Shown: one piece after another, positions 48,806-60,150 of the stretch
Position numbering within the stretch: position 1 is the stretch's first letter
Layout: each line of letters begins with the position of its first letter
Assembly (NCBI RefSeq): GCF_037893015.1
Contig: NC_133661.1
Location: forward strand, 184,328,306 to 184,392,305
Direction of reading: 5' to 3'
Source: Macrotis lagotis
Lineage: Eukaryota; Chordata; Mammalia; Peramelemorphia; Peramelidae
DNA: 64,000 bases
Made by a program: the position numbers and the translations under genes
The notes under the pieces: generated by a model
The model's input: the letters and a program-made list of their open reading frames with translations, nothing else
What the model was told of the DNA's origin: nothing
The model's database searches: none

Positions 48806-48844
48806 GGTTTGTGTTCAGCTTTCCTTGAGAACCCATTCACTGTG
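48806..48844 (-). other. 23-RSS of the TRAV16-like segment
   Basis: Minus-strand heptamer CACAGTG (48844-48838), a 23-nt spacer (48837-48815), and nonamer ACACAAACC (48814-48806), 8 of 9 to consensus. It is the best-matching RSS in the window. Confidence 0.93.
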
Positions 48845-49289
48845 TCATTCAGAGCACAGAAGTACACAGCTGAGTCTTTCTCTTCAACATGGAGTTTCCT
48901 CAAATGGTAGGAGCTTTCAGTCTTGTTGAGATTAGCCTGAAAACCTTTGTTGCTTTCCTTTGAAATCTGTTTCAGGAGAACTTGAAGTCTTTGGTTTGGA
49001 TACCAGACATACCAGAAAAGATTGGGACTCCCAGAATAGGAATAAGTACATTTCACTTCTACTGGAAATCCTTCAGAGACATAGACGTTGTCTTCAGGTT
49101 GAGTCACTGACTGTGCTTCTGTTGTTCCTATCAAAAATAAAAAATAAAATAGAATAAATGGTTATCATTACACTCAGAATGAAATGTTTCTAAGTAGATT
49201 CTAACTAAAGTGGTAGATATGAATGGAATGAAATATTACTCACTCAGTATGAAGATCATGAAAAAGGTGAGAATGGACACAGCAGTCAT
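48845..49289 (-). CDS. TRAV: TRAV gene segment, TRAV16-like, apparently functional
   Basis: Variable segment of a different subgroup. The leader exon 49289-49244 (46 nt) encodes [15 protein letters not shown] plus 1 nt, followed by a GTGAGT donor, a 116-nt intron, and an AG acceptor at 49129-49128. The V exon 49127-48845 (283 nt) joins in phase 1 to read [16 protein letters not shown]. Ig-V landmarks are the first Cys in [12 protein letters not shown], the Trp in [22 protein letters not shown] in FR3, and [11 protein letters not shown] at the second Cys. The leader end, YSYSGSP, QRLQ and ISKES resemble mammalian TRAV16 most closely, with TRAV9 as the alternative. The residue after WYV is Trp where family members usually have Gln. 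The frame is open and the RSS is excellent. It stands alone between decayed LINEs, with the broken TRAV13-like copy 0.8 kb upstream of it. Confidence 0.92.
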
Positions 49290-49555
49290 GGTTTAGTAGA
49301 ATGAAGCTGGGGTTCTTCTCTCTTTTGGGGTAGGTGGGTCAGTGGGACCAGGATATGGAGGAGAATGACTTTTCTATGAATTTCCAGACTATGAATCTGA
49401 TTGCATTCTGGCTACTATTTCCATTGGACTGATATTGCTTCAAGAGCTCTTTCAGTCTGAGTGGAGCTCTGGGCACCAGGGTTGAAGTGAGGGGAGGGGA
49501 AGATGTATTTATTGTGCTTGAATTTCAGAAGACCCTGGCTCAACTTGTGCAGCAT

Positions 49556-49568
49556 CGCCCTCTGGAGA
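49556..49568 (-). promoter_or_regulatory. CTCF-like motif upstream of the TRAV16-like segment
   Basis: The minus strand reads TCTCCAGAGGGCG. The central CAGAGGGCG is a full match to the YAGRKGGCR core. It lies about 270 bp upstream of the ATG, on the gene strand. The sequence is unrelated to the TRAV13-like flanks, so its similar position is independent support for function. Confidence 0.5.
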
Positions 49569-49639
49569 CCAATCACAGAAGCATGGAGCATGTATGAGTG
49601 CCCCAAAGTCTCCTTTAACCCCCTCTCCTCCTGTGCTGG

Positions 49640-49960
49640 TTGAAAGTTAAAAGATTATGTCAAATACAGACAGTGAAATACTTAGTCTGATTAATACAAT
49701 GATCCATGAAAGTTCTAAAGAACTCATGATGAAAAAGATTATCCACCTCCATAGAAAGAACTGATGAACTCCTAGTGTAGATTGAAATACATTTTTCACT
49801 TTATTTCTTTTGCTTTCCCCCCCACAACATAGCTACTGTGGAAGTATGTTTTCAATGGATTCATATGTATATTGGATGTCACATTTCCTGATTTCTCAGT
49901 GTGTTGGGGAAGGATAGAGAGAGGGAGAAATTTGGGACTTAAAATAAAAATTTTTTTAAA
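49640..49960 (+). mobile_element. L1 3' UTR shared by the TRAV13-like units
   Basis: GATTAATACAATGATCCATGAAAG, AAGAACTGATGAACTCC and the final GGGAGAAATTTGG match 26170-26410 and 34090-34340, the segments just 3' of TRAV copies 1 and 2. Confidence 0.7.
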
Positions 49961-50108
49961 CATTTTTAAAAGACAACTTTTTAAAGCACTTTAGGAATCC
50001 TGTGATATTTTTGTTTTCCCCCTTTCCAGAGGGAAACAAATTTGAAAAATCCCCAGTAGTATTATTTATGCTTGATATTAGGGAATGAGGATTCAGCTCC
50101 ACCTGAAG

Positions 50109-50147
50109 GATTTGTGCTCAAGCTACAGATGTTCAAAGAATAGTGTG
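50109..50147 (-). other. Degenerate 23-RSS of the TRAV pseudogene
   Basis: Minus-strand heptamer CACACTA (50147-50141; the first CAC is kept, the GTG end is lost), a preserved 23-nt spacer, and nonamer GCACAAATC (50117-50109). The layout is intact but both signals are weakened. Loss of the final GTG should sharply reduce RAG use, though the intact CAC leaves some possibility. Confidence 0.75.
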
Positions 50148-50651
50148 TTCTTGTTAGACAAAAGTTCTTGAGTCTTCTGAGCAGCTATAATGTGTAGAGA
50201 GATATTTGTCTCCTTTATTGTAAAGGATTGTCACTCTTCTGCTTTCTAATTTTTTGTCCAAATTTGAACAAATGTCTATCAGCAAATCTTGTCATTTCCC
50301 AGGATCCTGCTTATACCAGTGGAAGTAGCTCGAGGGTTCCGTTTGTGTAACTGCAATTCTTGCTGACACTCTCTCCCTCCTGAACCATCAGATTATTGGC
50401 TACTTCCTGTTCTGGCTGCTCAAGAAGAGAATGCCAGGCTCACAAAAATGTCATAAATTCATCACACTTTAAATTTCAAAGCACCAAACAATTCAGATAG
50501 AACCATTGTTGTTTCTCTTCAGTTTTGGAAAAATGTTCTCTGGAGTTCCCTGTTTCCTCAAAACACCCTACTACCACCCCTTTCCCATTCTTTCCCCTTA
50601 GTCACAGACCAGATAAAGTCACACTAATGAGAAGCTCAAGAAATTCTCCAT
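50148..50651 (-). pseudogene. TRAV: TRAV pseudogene, TRAV13-like (copy 3)
   Basis: Decayed paralogue of the two TRAV13-like genes. The leader at 50651 starts MENFLSFSLV like copy 2 but hits a TGA after ten codons and has lost bases. The V exon remnant runs 50415-50148. One frame reads EGESVSKNCSY with the first Cys, then shifts near the CDR1 position. The next frame reads SYFHWYKQDPGK and then stops at TGA, continuing as VTILYNKGDKYLS in FR3. FR3 is shortened near the usual QPGD segment, so the second-Cys codon falls out of frame. The flanks match copies 1 and 2, and a 6.6-kb L1 sits just upstream. It cannot encode a V domain. Confidence 0.9.
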
Positions 50652-50950
50652 TCTTCCCCCCATCAGGGAAACTGCTAATAGAGACAATAGAGGAAGGGTT
50701 TCTAACTATAGAAGTTATTTTAATGTTCTGGATAGAACTGGGTTCTTAGATGAATTATTGAGCTAATTGGGAAAAAACCACATTTAGTAGGAGTACACAC
50801 TCTTCCAGGTTACAGAGTTAACTGCTTAGTTTGAATTTGCAGGTGCCATCAATATCCAGTCATTTTCTGTCTGCATACACAAATAAAAGTATATCTGGTG
50901 CTACTGGCTCACAGTTTAACCAGAAGGAAAAGTACTGTGGCTTTTGCTCA
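50652..50950 (-). other. 5' flank of the TRAV pseudogene
   Basis: Matches the promoter-side flanks of copies 1 and 2 (GTTCTTAGATGAATTATTGAGC; TACAGAGTTAACTGCTTAGTTTGAATTTGCAGG in part). At the CTCF-motif position (about 50858-50875) it reads CAGTCATTTTCTG, so the motif is destroyed. An L1 insertion ends the homology at 50952. Confidence 0.65.
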
Positions 50951-52694
50951 CTTTTTTTTTAAAGATTTTATTTATTTTGAGATTTACAATTTTTCCCCTA
51001 ATATTAATTCCTTCCACCACCACCCCCCACAGAAGGCAATTTGGCAGTCTTTACATTGTTTCTATGGTATACATTGATCCAAATTTAATGTGATGAGAGA
51101 GAAATCATATCCTTAAGGAAGAAACATAAAGTATAAGAGACAACAAAATCAGACAATAAGATATCCATTTTTTTCTAAATTAACGTTAATAGACCTTGGT
51201 TTTTGTTCAAAATCCACAGTTCTTTCTCTGGATACAGATGGTATTCTCCATTAAAGAGAGCCCCAAATTGCCTCTGATTCTTGCACTGATGGAATAAGAG
51301 AAACCATCAAGGCTGATCATCACCCCCATGTTGCTGCTAGGGTATACAGTGTTTTTCTGGTTCTGCTCATCTCACTCAGCATCAGTTCATGCAAATCCTT
51401 CTAGGTTTTACTGAATTTCCATCCCTCCTGGTTTCTAATAGAACAATAGTATTCCATGACATACATATATCACAGTTTTTTAAGTAATTCCCAATTGAAG
51501 GACATTCACTTAATTTCCAATTTTTGCTACCACAAACAGGGCTGCTATGGATATTTTTGTACAGGTGATGTTTTTAAGCTTTTTCATCATCTCTTCCGGG
51601 TATAGACCCAGTAGTGGTATTGCTGGATCAAAGGGTATGAACATTTTTGTTGCCCTTTGGGCATAGTTCCAAAATTCCTTCCAGAAATGTCGGATGAGTT
51701 CACAGCTCCACCAACAATGTAATAGCGTACCAGATTTCCCACAACCCTTACAATAATGATCGTTATCCTTTCTGGTCATATTGGCCAGTCTGAGAGGGGT
51801 GAGGTGGTACCTCAGAGAAGCTTTAATTTGCATTTCTCTAATAAGTAATTATTTAGAGCAATTTTTCATATGACTATGGATTGTTTTAATCTCTTTGTCT
51901 GTAAATTGCCTTTGCATTTAATTTGACAATTTGTCAATTGGGGAATGGCATTGTTTTAAATTTGACTCAGTTCACTGTATATTTTAGAAATGAGTCCTTT
52001 GTCAGAAACATTAGTTGTAAAGATTTTTTCCCAGTTTACTACATTTCTTTTGATCTTGGTTACAGTGGTTTTGTTTGTGCAAAAGCTTTTCAATTTAATG
52101 TAATCAAAATCATCTAGTTGGTTTTTAGTAATGTTCTCCATCTCTTCCTTAGTCATAAACTGCTTCCCTTTCCATACATCTGACAGGTATACTAGTGCTT
52201 GATTTTCTATAGTATTGGGTTTTATATGTCTAAATCCTGTATCCATTTGGATCTTATCTTGGTATAGGGTGTGAGGTGCTGGTCTAATCTAAGTTTCTTC
52301 CATACTAATTTCCAATTTTCCCAGCAGTTTTATCAAAGAAAGAGTTTTTATCCCAATAGCTGGACTCTTTGAGTTTATCAAACAACAAATTACTATAATC
52401 GTTTCCTGCTATTGCACCTCATCTATTCCACTGGTCCACCACTCTATTTCTTAACCAATACCACAGTTTGATGACTGATGCTTTATAATATAATTTTAGA
52501 TCAGGTAGGGCTAAGCCACCTTCTTTTGCACTTTTTTCATTAAATCCCTGGAAATTCTTGACTTTTTATTTCTCCATATAAATTTACTTACAACTTTTTC
52601 TAACCCATTAAAGGAATTTTTTTGGAATGTTGATTGGTAAGGCACTAAACAGGTAGTTTAGTTTTGGAAGAATTGTTATTTTTATTATATTAGC

Positions 52695-53102
52695 TCAACC
52701 CATCCATGAACAGTTGATGTTTGTCCAGTTATTTAAATATGATTTAATTTGAGTCAGAAGTGTTTTATAATTGTTTTCAAAAAGTTTCTGAGTCTGCCTT
52801 GGCAAATAGACTCTCGAGTATTTTATATTGTTTGAGGTTACTTTGAATGGGATTTCTCTTTCTAGCTCTTCCCATTGCATCTTGCTACTCATATACAGAA
52901 AAGCTGAGGATTTATGAGGGTTTATTTTATATACTGCAACACTGCTAAAATTGCTAATTGTTTCCACTAGTTTTGTGGATGATTTCTTGGGATTCTCTAG
53001 GTATACCATCATGTCATCTGCAAAGAGTGAGAGTTTTGTCTCTTCCTTCCCAATTCTAATTCCTTCAGTTTCTTTTTCTTCTCTCATTCCTGAGGCTAAC
53101 AA
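52695..53102 (-). pseudogene. L1 ORF2 reverse-transcriptase fragment with FADD
   Basis: A 135-codon open remnant starting LASGMREEKETEG. The catalytic FADD is at about residues 26-29, then VYKINPHKSSAFLY and EIPFKVTSNNIKYSRVYL, the thumb-side motifs of L1 RT. The surrounding ORF2 is broken, so no active enzyme is expected. Confidence 0.85.
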
Positions 53103-56100
53103 TTATAATATGATATTTCAGATAGATACTGCTCATTATTCTAAGGAACAGTCCATTTATTCCTACACTCTCTTGTGATTTTAGGAGGAATGGGTGCTGT
53201 ATTTTGTCAAAAGTTCAGCATCTATTGATATATTTATATCAATGATTTATTCAATGATATAATAATTTATGATAAGTTTGTTGTTGATATAATTAATTAT
53301 ACTAAGTTTTCCTAATATTGAACCAACCCTGCATTCCTGGGATGAATTCTTCTTGGTCAAAATGTATTATCCTAGTGATAACTTGTTGTAATCATTTTGC
53401 TAAGATTTTATTTAAGATTTTTCCATCTATATTCATTAGGAAGACAGGTCTATAATTTTCTTTCTCTATTTTAACTCTTCCTGGTTTAGGTATCAGCACC
53501 ATATTGGTATCATGGAAAGAGTTAGGCGGAGTTCCATCTTAGCCTATTTTTCCAGAGTTTATATAAAATTGGAAACAATTGTTCCTTAAATGTTTAGTAG
53601 AATTAACTTGTGAATCCATCAGGTCCTGGAGATTTTTCTTATGGAGTTCAATGAGAGATTGTTTAATTTATTTTTCTGAGATTGGGTTGTTTAGGTATTT
53701 AACCACCTCTTCATTTAACCTGGACAACTTATATTTTTGTAAATATTTATCTGTTTCACTTAGATTGTCAAATTTATTGGCATAGAGTTGGGCAAAATAA
53801 TTCCAAATCATTACTTTAATTTCTTCCTCATTGGTGGTGAGTTCACCTTTTTTTCATTTATGATACTAGCAATTTGTTTTTCTTTTCTTTTTTTAATCAA
53901 ACTGATCAGAAGTTTATCAATTTTATTGGTTTTTTCATAAAATCAACTCTTGATCTTATTTATTAATTGAATAGCCTTTGGCTTTTGATTTTATTAATTT
54001 CTCCTTTAATTTTTAGAATTTCTAATTTGGTATTTCATTGGGGGTATTTACTTTGTTCTTTCTCTAAATTTTTTTAGTTGCATATTTATTTCATTGATTT
54101 CTTCTTTCTCTAATTTAATCATGTAAGCATTTAAAGATGTAATAAATCCCCTGACAACCACTTTGAGCAAATCCCATAGCTTTTGGTAGTCATTTAATTA
54201 TTGTCATTATCCAGGATAAGATAATTCTTTATATAATTTGTTGTTGATCCACTCATTCTTTAAAATGAGCTTATTTGGCTTCCAATTAGTTGTGAGGCTA
54301 TTTCATATGATTTTTATTGCATTGTGATATGAGAAAGATGTATTCACTATTTCTGTCATTCTGCAGTTGATCATTAGGTGTATATGCCCTAGTATATGGT
54401 CAATTTTTGTTTAAGTGCTAAGTACTTTGGAGAAAAAGGTGTATTCCTTTCTATCCCCATTCAATTTCCTCCATAAGTAGATCATATGTAGTTTTTCTAA
54501 CAATCTATTTATACCCTTTAACTTCTTTTTTGTTTATTTTATGATTTGATTTATTTAAATCTTATAGTGGGAGGTTGAGGTCTCCCACTAGTCGAGTTTT
54601 GCTGTCTATGTCTTCCTGCAGTTCTTTCAGCTTCTCCTCTAAGAATTTGGATGCTATCCAATTGGGTGCATATATATTCGGTATTGAAATCACTTTATTA
54701 ACTATGGCACCTTTTAGGAGGATATAGTTTTCTTCCTTATCTCTTTTAATGCTATTTATTTTTGTAGCTGCTTTGTCTGAGATAAGGATTGCTATCCCTG
54801 CTTTTTTCATTTCAGCTGAAGCAAAATATATTTTGCTCCAACCTTTGCCTTTACACTATATGTATCTCTCTGCTTCAAATGAGTTTCTTGGAAGCAGCAT
54901 ATTGTAGGATTTTGGTTTTTCATCCACTCTGCCATTCACTTACTTTTTAAGGGAGATTTCATCCCAGTCACATTCAAAGTTATAATTACTTACTCATTAT
55001 TGTCCTCCATACTATCTTCCCTCTGTATTTTTCCCCTTTTCCCCCTTACCCATATTCCAAGTATTTTATTTCTGAATACCACCCCCTTCAGTGTGTTTGC
55101 CTCCTATATCACCCCCTCCCCTTTCTTTCCCCTTTCCCTTTTTCCCTTTTCCCTTCCCTTCCTTCTTTTAGTTCCCCCTTTTCTCCTCCCATTCTGTCTT
55201 CATCCCCCCCTTCCCTTTTCTCCTTTTATTACATGAAAGGAAAGATTTTTTAAGTTTACTGAGTATGTGTGTAAGTTGACTTTTATCCAAGTCTGATGAG
55301 AGGAGGATTCAGGCATTTCTCATCTCCTCCCTTCTTCCCCTCTATAACCATAGGTCTTTTTTATCTCTCAATGTAATGAGATTTACCTCATTCAATCCCC
55401 TCCCTCCTCCCATCTCCTTTCTGTACCTTTTTAAGGAGGAGGTGTTTTTAAATCATTCTATCTGAGTCACAGAAAATTCTGAGTATCCATCACTTCTAGC
55501 TAAGTGTATTCTATCAAACAGAGTTACAATGCTTGAGAGTTATTAGAGTCTTTCTCCCAAGTAGGGTTATAGGCAGTTTCATCCCATTGGATAGTAGTCT
55601 CATGGATAAGTCACGAGTGTCCATCACTTCTGGCTAGGTATATTCTCTCTGTTAGAGTTACAATTCTCAAGAATTATGAGAATCTTTTTTCCATGCTGGG
55701 ATATAGTCAGTTTCATCTTATTGGATGGCACTTTTTTTCTTTACTCCTCCTTTTTTTAAACCTTTTCATGTGTCTTTTGAACCTCCTATTTGATGTCCAG
55801 ATTTTCTATTTAGCTCCACTCTTTTCATCAGGAAAGTTTGGAATTCTTCCATTTCATTAAATGTCCATCTTTTCCTTAGAAAAAGAAGGCTCGGCTTTGC
55901 CGGATAGTGGATTCTTGGCTGCATTCCAAGCTCCCTTGCTCTTTGGAATATCTTGTTCCAAGTCCTTTGATCCCTTAATGTTGATGCAGCCAGGTCCTAT
56001 GTAATTCATACTGTGACTCCTTGGTATTTAAATTGTTCCTTTCTGGTTGCTTGCAGGATTTTCTCTTTTATCTGATAGTTTTGGAATTTGGCCACAACAT

Positions 56101-56175
56101 TCCTTGGTGTTTTCATTTTAGGATCTCTTTCCAGAGGGGATCACAGCAACTATTTTTCCCTCTGGTTCCATGATG

Positions 56176-56586
56176 TCAGGGCAATTTTCCAGCACTAAAT
56201 CCTGGAATATTAAGTCTAGGCTTTTTTTTCTCTTCAATGTTTTCAGGAAGTCCAATAATTCTCAGGTTTCCCCTCCTTGATCTATTCTCGAGGTCAGTGG
56301 TTTTGCTGATGAGGTATTTTACATTTTCTTCTATTTTTTCCATCTTTTGGTTCTGTTTAACAGGCTCTTGCTGTTTCATGAAGTCATTCATTTCTGCAGA
56401 CTTCATTCTTTTTTTTAGAGAAGAGTTTTCTTCATTTACCTTTTTCAACTCCTTTTCTAATTGATCGATTCTATTTCTTAAAGTGCTTTCCATTTGACCA
56501 ATTGAAGTTTTGAGAGAATTATTTTCTTTTTTGCATTTGCCCAATTGAGGATCTAAGAGAATTATTCTCATTTTGTATTTGTCCAA
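56176..56586 (-). pseudogene. L1 ORF1 central remnant
   Basis: A coiled-coil stretch (IGQMESTLRNRIDQLEKEL) runs into the RRM-type RNA-binding start (NRSRRGNLRIIGLPENIEE). The frame is lost at both ends. Confidence 0.8.
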
Positions 56587-57590
56587 TTGTATTTTCCAAT
56601 GATTTGCTTTCTTGTGGCAAAGACTTCAAGGTAGTCTTTCTGTGCTAGAGACCAGATCATATTCTCCTCAGAGGTGCTAGGTCTCTCTGAGTTAGGGTCT
56701 TTTCCTTCAAAGAATTTTTCTATGGACCCCCCTTTCTTCTGACCTTTCTTCATTTTGCTAAGACTCTGTGTTGGGGAGGGGCTGGTTCACAGAGTTTTGG
56801 TGTTGAGATCCCTACAGACTTTACTCAGTGAGAGTAATATCTCCACCTGGTCAGTTGGGGACTGCTAGAGGACTTTTTCACTCAGTGTAATATCTCCAGC
56901 TGGCCATTAGGGGAGTGCTAGAGTTTTTGGTCACTGAGTATATATCTCCAGCTGGCCAGTAGAGGGTGCTGGTTGCTTTCCCTAGAGTGTCTATGACCTT
57001 GATTGAGGCCTTCTCCCTTAGCCTGGAAGGAGTGATTGAACCTGTTGAATATTTTTGTTTTCAATCAATGGTGTGCTATAACCTGGGGTGAGGTCATCAC
57101 TCTCCCTATTGTCAGCTGAGGTGGTTCTTCTGCTCACACACCTTTGCCTGGGGCAGAAGGTCTGTAATTGTGTTTGTTCAGGGAAGAGGCTTCAGCTGAA
57201 ATGGAGGCAAGCTCAGAGTTCCTCTGGACCAGAGGAGCCCAGGGATGATGTCCACAACTCTCCTGCACCAAAACTCTTCCCCCCAGCCCTGTCAGCAAGC
57301 TCCAGATAAGCAGGTCAGTGCCAACACCAATGTCTCTGCTTCCTAGTTGGCCCAAGTACCCAGGGTCAACCAGACTCTAGCCCCACTGCTAATCAGGCTG
57401 ATCCACAGATGATGGGCCCATGATTACAAAAGAAAAATCCTTAGGTAGATATTTTCTCCTGGCTTTTCTTTCTGGGTTTTGTTGATTGGATTTCTGTTAA
57501 GAGGTTTGTTTCATATCATATATAGAGAAAGATCAGGAGATTTTAGAACTGTGCCTGTCTTCTCTCCTCCATCTTGGCCGGAAGTCCCCT

Positions 57591-57837
57591 CCTTTTGATC
57601 TCTTCTAAATAAAAAGGGGAAAGAAAAGATTTTCCCTGAAGGTATCTTATTAGAAATTGCATGACCTTTGGGGAAGCACAGCTAATATGATGAGAAAATT
57701 GAGATTCTCTCCCCATCTTGTCATGGAATTGACTCAATCACATTGGATTATATGTAAGAACATTTACCTTGTTTTCAATGTTTCTTCTTTCATCAGTTCA
57801 GTTTTTGTTTTTTTTTAAGATTAGTAGATTTGTCAGG
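57591..57837. other. Unassigned unique DNA
   Basis: No feature recognised. Confidence 0.5.
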
Positions 57838-57981
57838 GTCAGCTAGGTGGTGCAGTAGACACAGCACTGACCCTGGAGTCAGGAGTACCTGAGTTCAAAT
57901 CTGGCCTCAGACACTTAATAATTACCTAGCTGTGTGGCCTTGGGCAAGTCACTTAAACCCATTGCCTTGCAAAAAAAATAG
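57838..57981 (+). mobile_element. tRNA-derived marsupial SINE
   Basis: Close to consensus (CCTGGAGTCAGGAGTACCTG, TTCAAATCTGGCCTCAG) and flanked by TAGTAGATTTGT / TAGTAGTTTGT. Confidence 0.93.
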
Positions 57982-57989
57982 TAGTTTGT

Positions 57990-58110
57990 TGACTAGAGAA
58001 CCCATTTTATAATCAAGGAGACCTGGCCTGAATTCCAACCTCTTGTATATATACATGCTATATGACTGAAGAAATCACTTAACTTCTTTGTGGCTATAGG
58101 CTACACTATA
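57990..58110 (+). repeat. MIR-like SINE fragment
   Basis: AGGAGACCTGGCCTGAATTCC and AATCACTTAACTTCTTTGTGGC match MIR order. 58110-58480 beyond it shows nothing recognisable. Confidence 0.6.
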
Positions 58111-58479
58111 AGATTAAGTTCTAGAGCAATTGTCAGTTTGCACTGGCAGAGGAGTTATCCACCTTAATGAAATCACAGTTTCTATAATTTTTAATGCAAT
58201 TTAAAGCATTTTCTGTTGGGAAACATTTGGACACCTAACCTTTCTTATTCTGAGAGGTTGAGGACTAAAATGCTATTGTATCACTATCCTTATAACTCTT
58301 AGGGAAAATCTTTCTCCATAATGATTTTCAAGAGGAATTCTTTGGCCCAGTGATCCTCCCACTGGACATATATATAGCCCAAGTCAGAAATTTGTCAGAA
58401 AGAAATTCCCCATAAATACAAAAAATATAGTATCACATTTTATGAAAGCAAAAACCAAACAAATTAAAGCAAGAAAGTC

Positions 58480-60150
58480 ACAGAACACATTGAGTGCCCA
58501 TTGATTTGGGACTGGCTAAATAAATTATCCTATGTAAACATAATAGAATATTATTTTGCAGAAAGAAATGGGAAAAAATTCTGAGAAATTTATAGAAATT
58601 GAGAAGATATATAAGCTGATGCTGAAAGAAATAAGTATAATAGTATAAAATAAGCATAATCACCAACATAATGTTTATGAAAATAACACTATAATGAAGG
58701 CAAATTCAAATTAATTGCACTAACCAATCCTGATTCCAAACAGAAAATGAAATATACTTTCCATTTTCCAAAGAGATATTAATTCCTAGGGAGGATGAAT
58801 AATAGAAAACTATGAATTAGTGTCATTGTATTAGAAGATTTTGTTTAATTGGAATTTTATTTTGACTTTATTTGTTGTTGGTTTTAGAGGGGAGGGATAA
58901 TGTTTAGGGAAAGTAAATCATGGAATAATAAAATGAAGAAAAATATAGGATAGAAGCATATTATTAATACACATTGTTTCATATATTTGATATAAAATCC
59001 CAGCAAAAAGACTACAACAATATATATTTTAAAATATCTTTCAATATAACAAAGTTATATTTATACTTCGGATGCAAAGATGATTCAACCTTAGGTAATA
59101 ACAGCCATAGCAAATCACTTTAAAAGGAGAAATGTCCAAACAATTTGATTTATTTTAATATATGTGGAAAAATACTTTTAAGGTAAAAAAAAATCTATTT
59201 GAACCCCCAAACATGTAATTCAAGGTATAGAAATACATTGTAAGCTTGTCCAATTAAATATGAAATAATGCATGTTGCATTTCCCTAATATTATATGATT
59301 TAGTTCTAGAAATACTAATAATAGCAATAAGACAAGATAGAGAAAGGAAAGGCATAAAACTATACAAAAAGGGGAAATTAATCCTATTTTAATAAGAAAT
59401 TATTGTTTAAATCTGGAATTATGCCCAAAGGTCAATTAAAATATGCATACCAGTACTGGATTTATACCCCAAAGAGATCATGAAAAGGAGTAAAAACATC
59501 ACTTGTACAAAAATATTCATAGCAGCCCTATTTGTGGTAGCAAAGAATTGGCAATTGAGTGAATGTCCATCAATTGGGGAATGACTGAACAAATTGTGGT
59601 ATATGTATGTTATGGAATACTATTGTTCTATTAGAAACCAATAGGAATGGGATTTCAGAGAAGCCTAGAAAGACTAGCATGAACTGATGCTGAGCAATAT
59701 GAATAGAACCAAAAGAACATTGTACACCATGCCAGCAATATCGGGATGATGATCAACCTTGCTGACTTGTTCATTCCATCAGTGCAATAATCAGAGACAA
59801 TTTCATAGTACCTGTGACTGAGAATATCATCTGCATCCAGAGAAAGAACTGTGGAGTTTAAACAAAGACCAAAATCTATTACTTTCAATTTTTTTTTAAA
59901 AAAGCATCTTATGTATTACATAATTTTGCTATTTCTAATATTTTATTTTCTCCCCAAGGATATTGTTTCTCTCCGAACACATTCAATTTCAATCAAGGTA
60001 CAGCATGGAAACTATCTAAAGATTATCAGACTGCCTTCTGGGGAGGGAGAAGGAAGGAAGGGTGGAGAAAAACTGTAAAATTCAAAACCTTAAAATGATA
60101 GGTAGAACCTATTCTATATAATTTGAAAATAAAATATTAATAAAAAAGAA
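58480..60150 (+). mobile_element. L1 3' fragments of differing age
   Basis: 58480-58960 is an old LINE ORF2 end. 58960-59400 is an old RT piece. 59405-60150 is a younger L1 ORF2 end and 3' UTR (GGATTTATACCCCAAAGAGAT, AATGTCCATCAATTGGGGAATG, AGACTGCCTTCTG). Confidence 0.7.

Larger units (their letters stand above)
50952..57590 (-). mobile_element. Near-full-length antisense L1, frame-broken
   Basis: The 3' end is at about 50952 and the 5' end at about 57590 (CCATCTTGGCCGGAAGTCC). The 5' UTR (about 56755-57590) is GC-richer. ORF1 (56753 down to about 55850) has GKDPNSERPSTSEEN, coiled coil, and RRM-like RSRRGNLRIIGLPENIEE. A purine-rich inter-ORF spacer covers about 55850-54960. ORF2 has an endonuclease start near 54950, RT with LSLFADDMMVYLENPKKSS at about 53040-52980, and a C-terminus near 51510. 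Several stops and shifts are present. I saw no convincing target-site duplication. Confidence 0.9.

Noticed and set aside
57088..57355. Two opposing 73-codon frames
   Set aside because: L1 5' UTR, same position as the frames at 14.2-14.9 kb.
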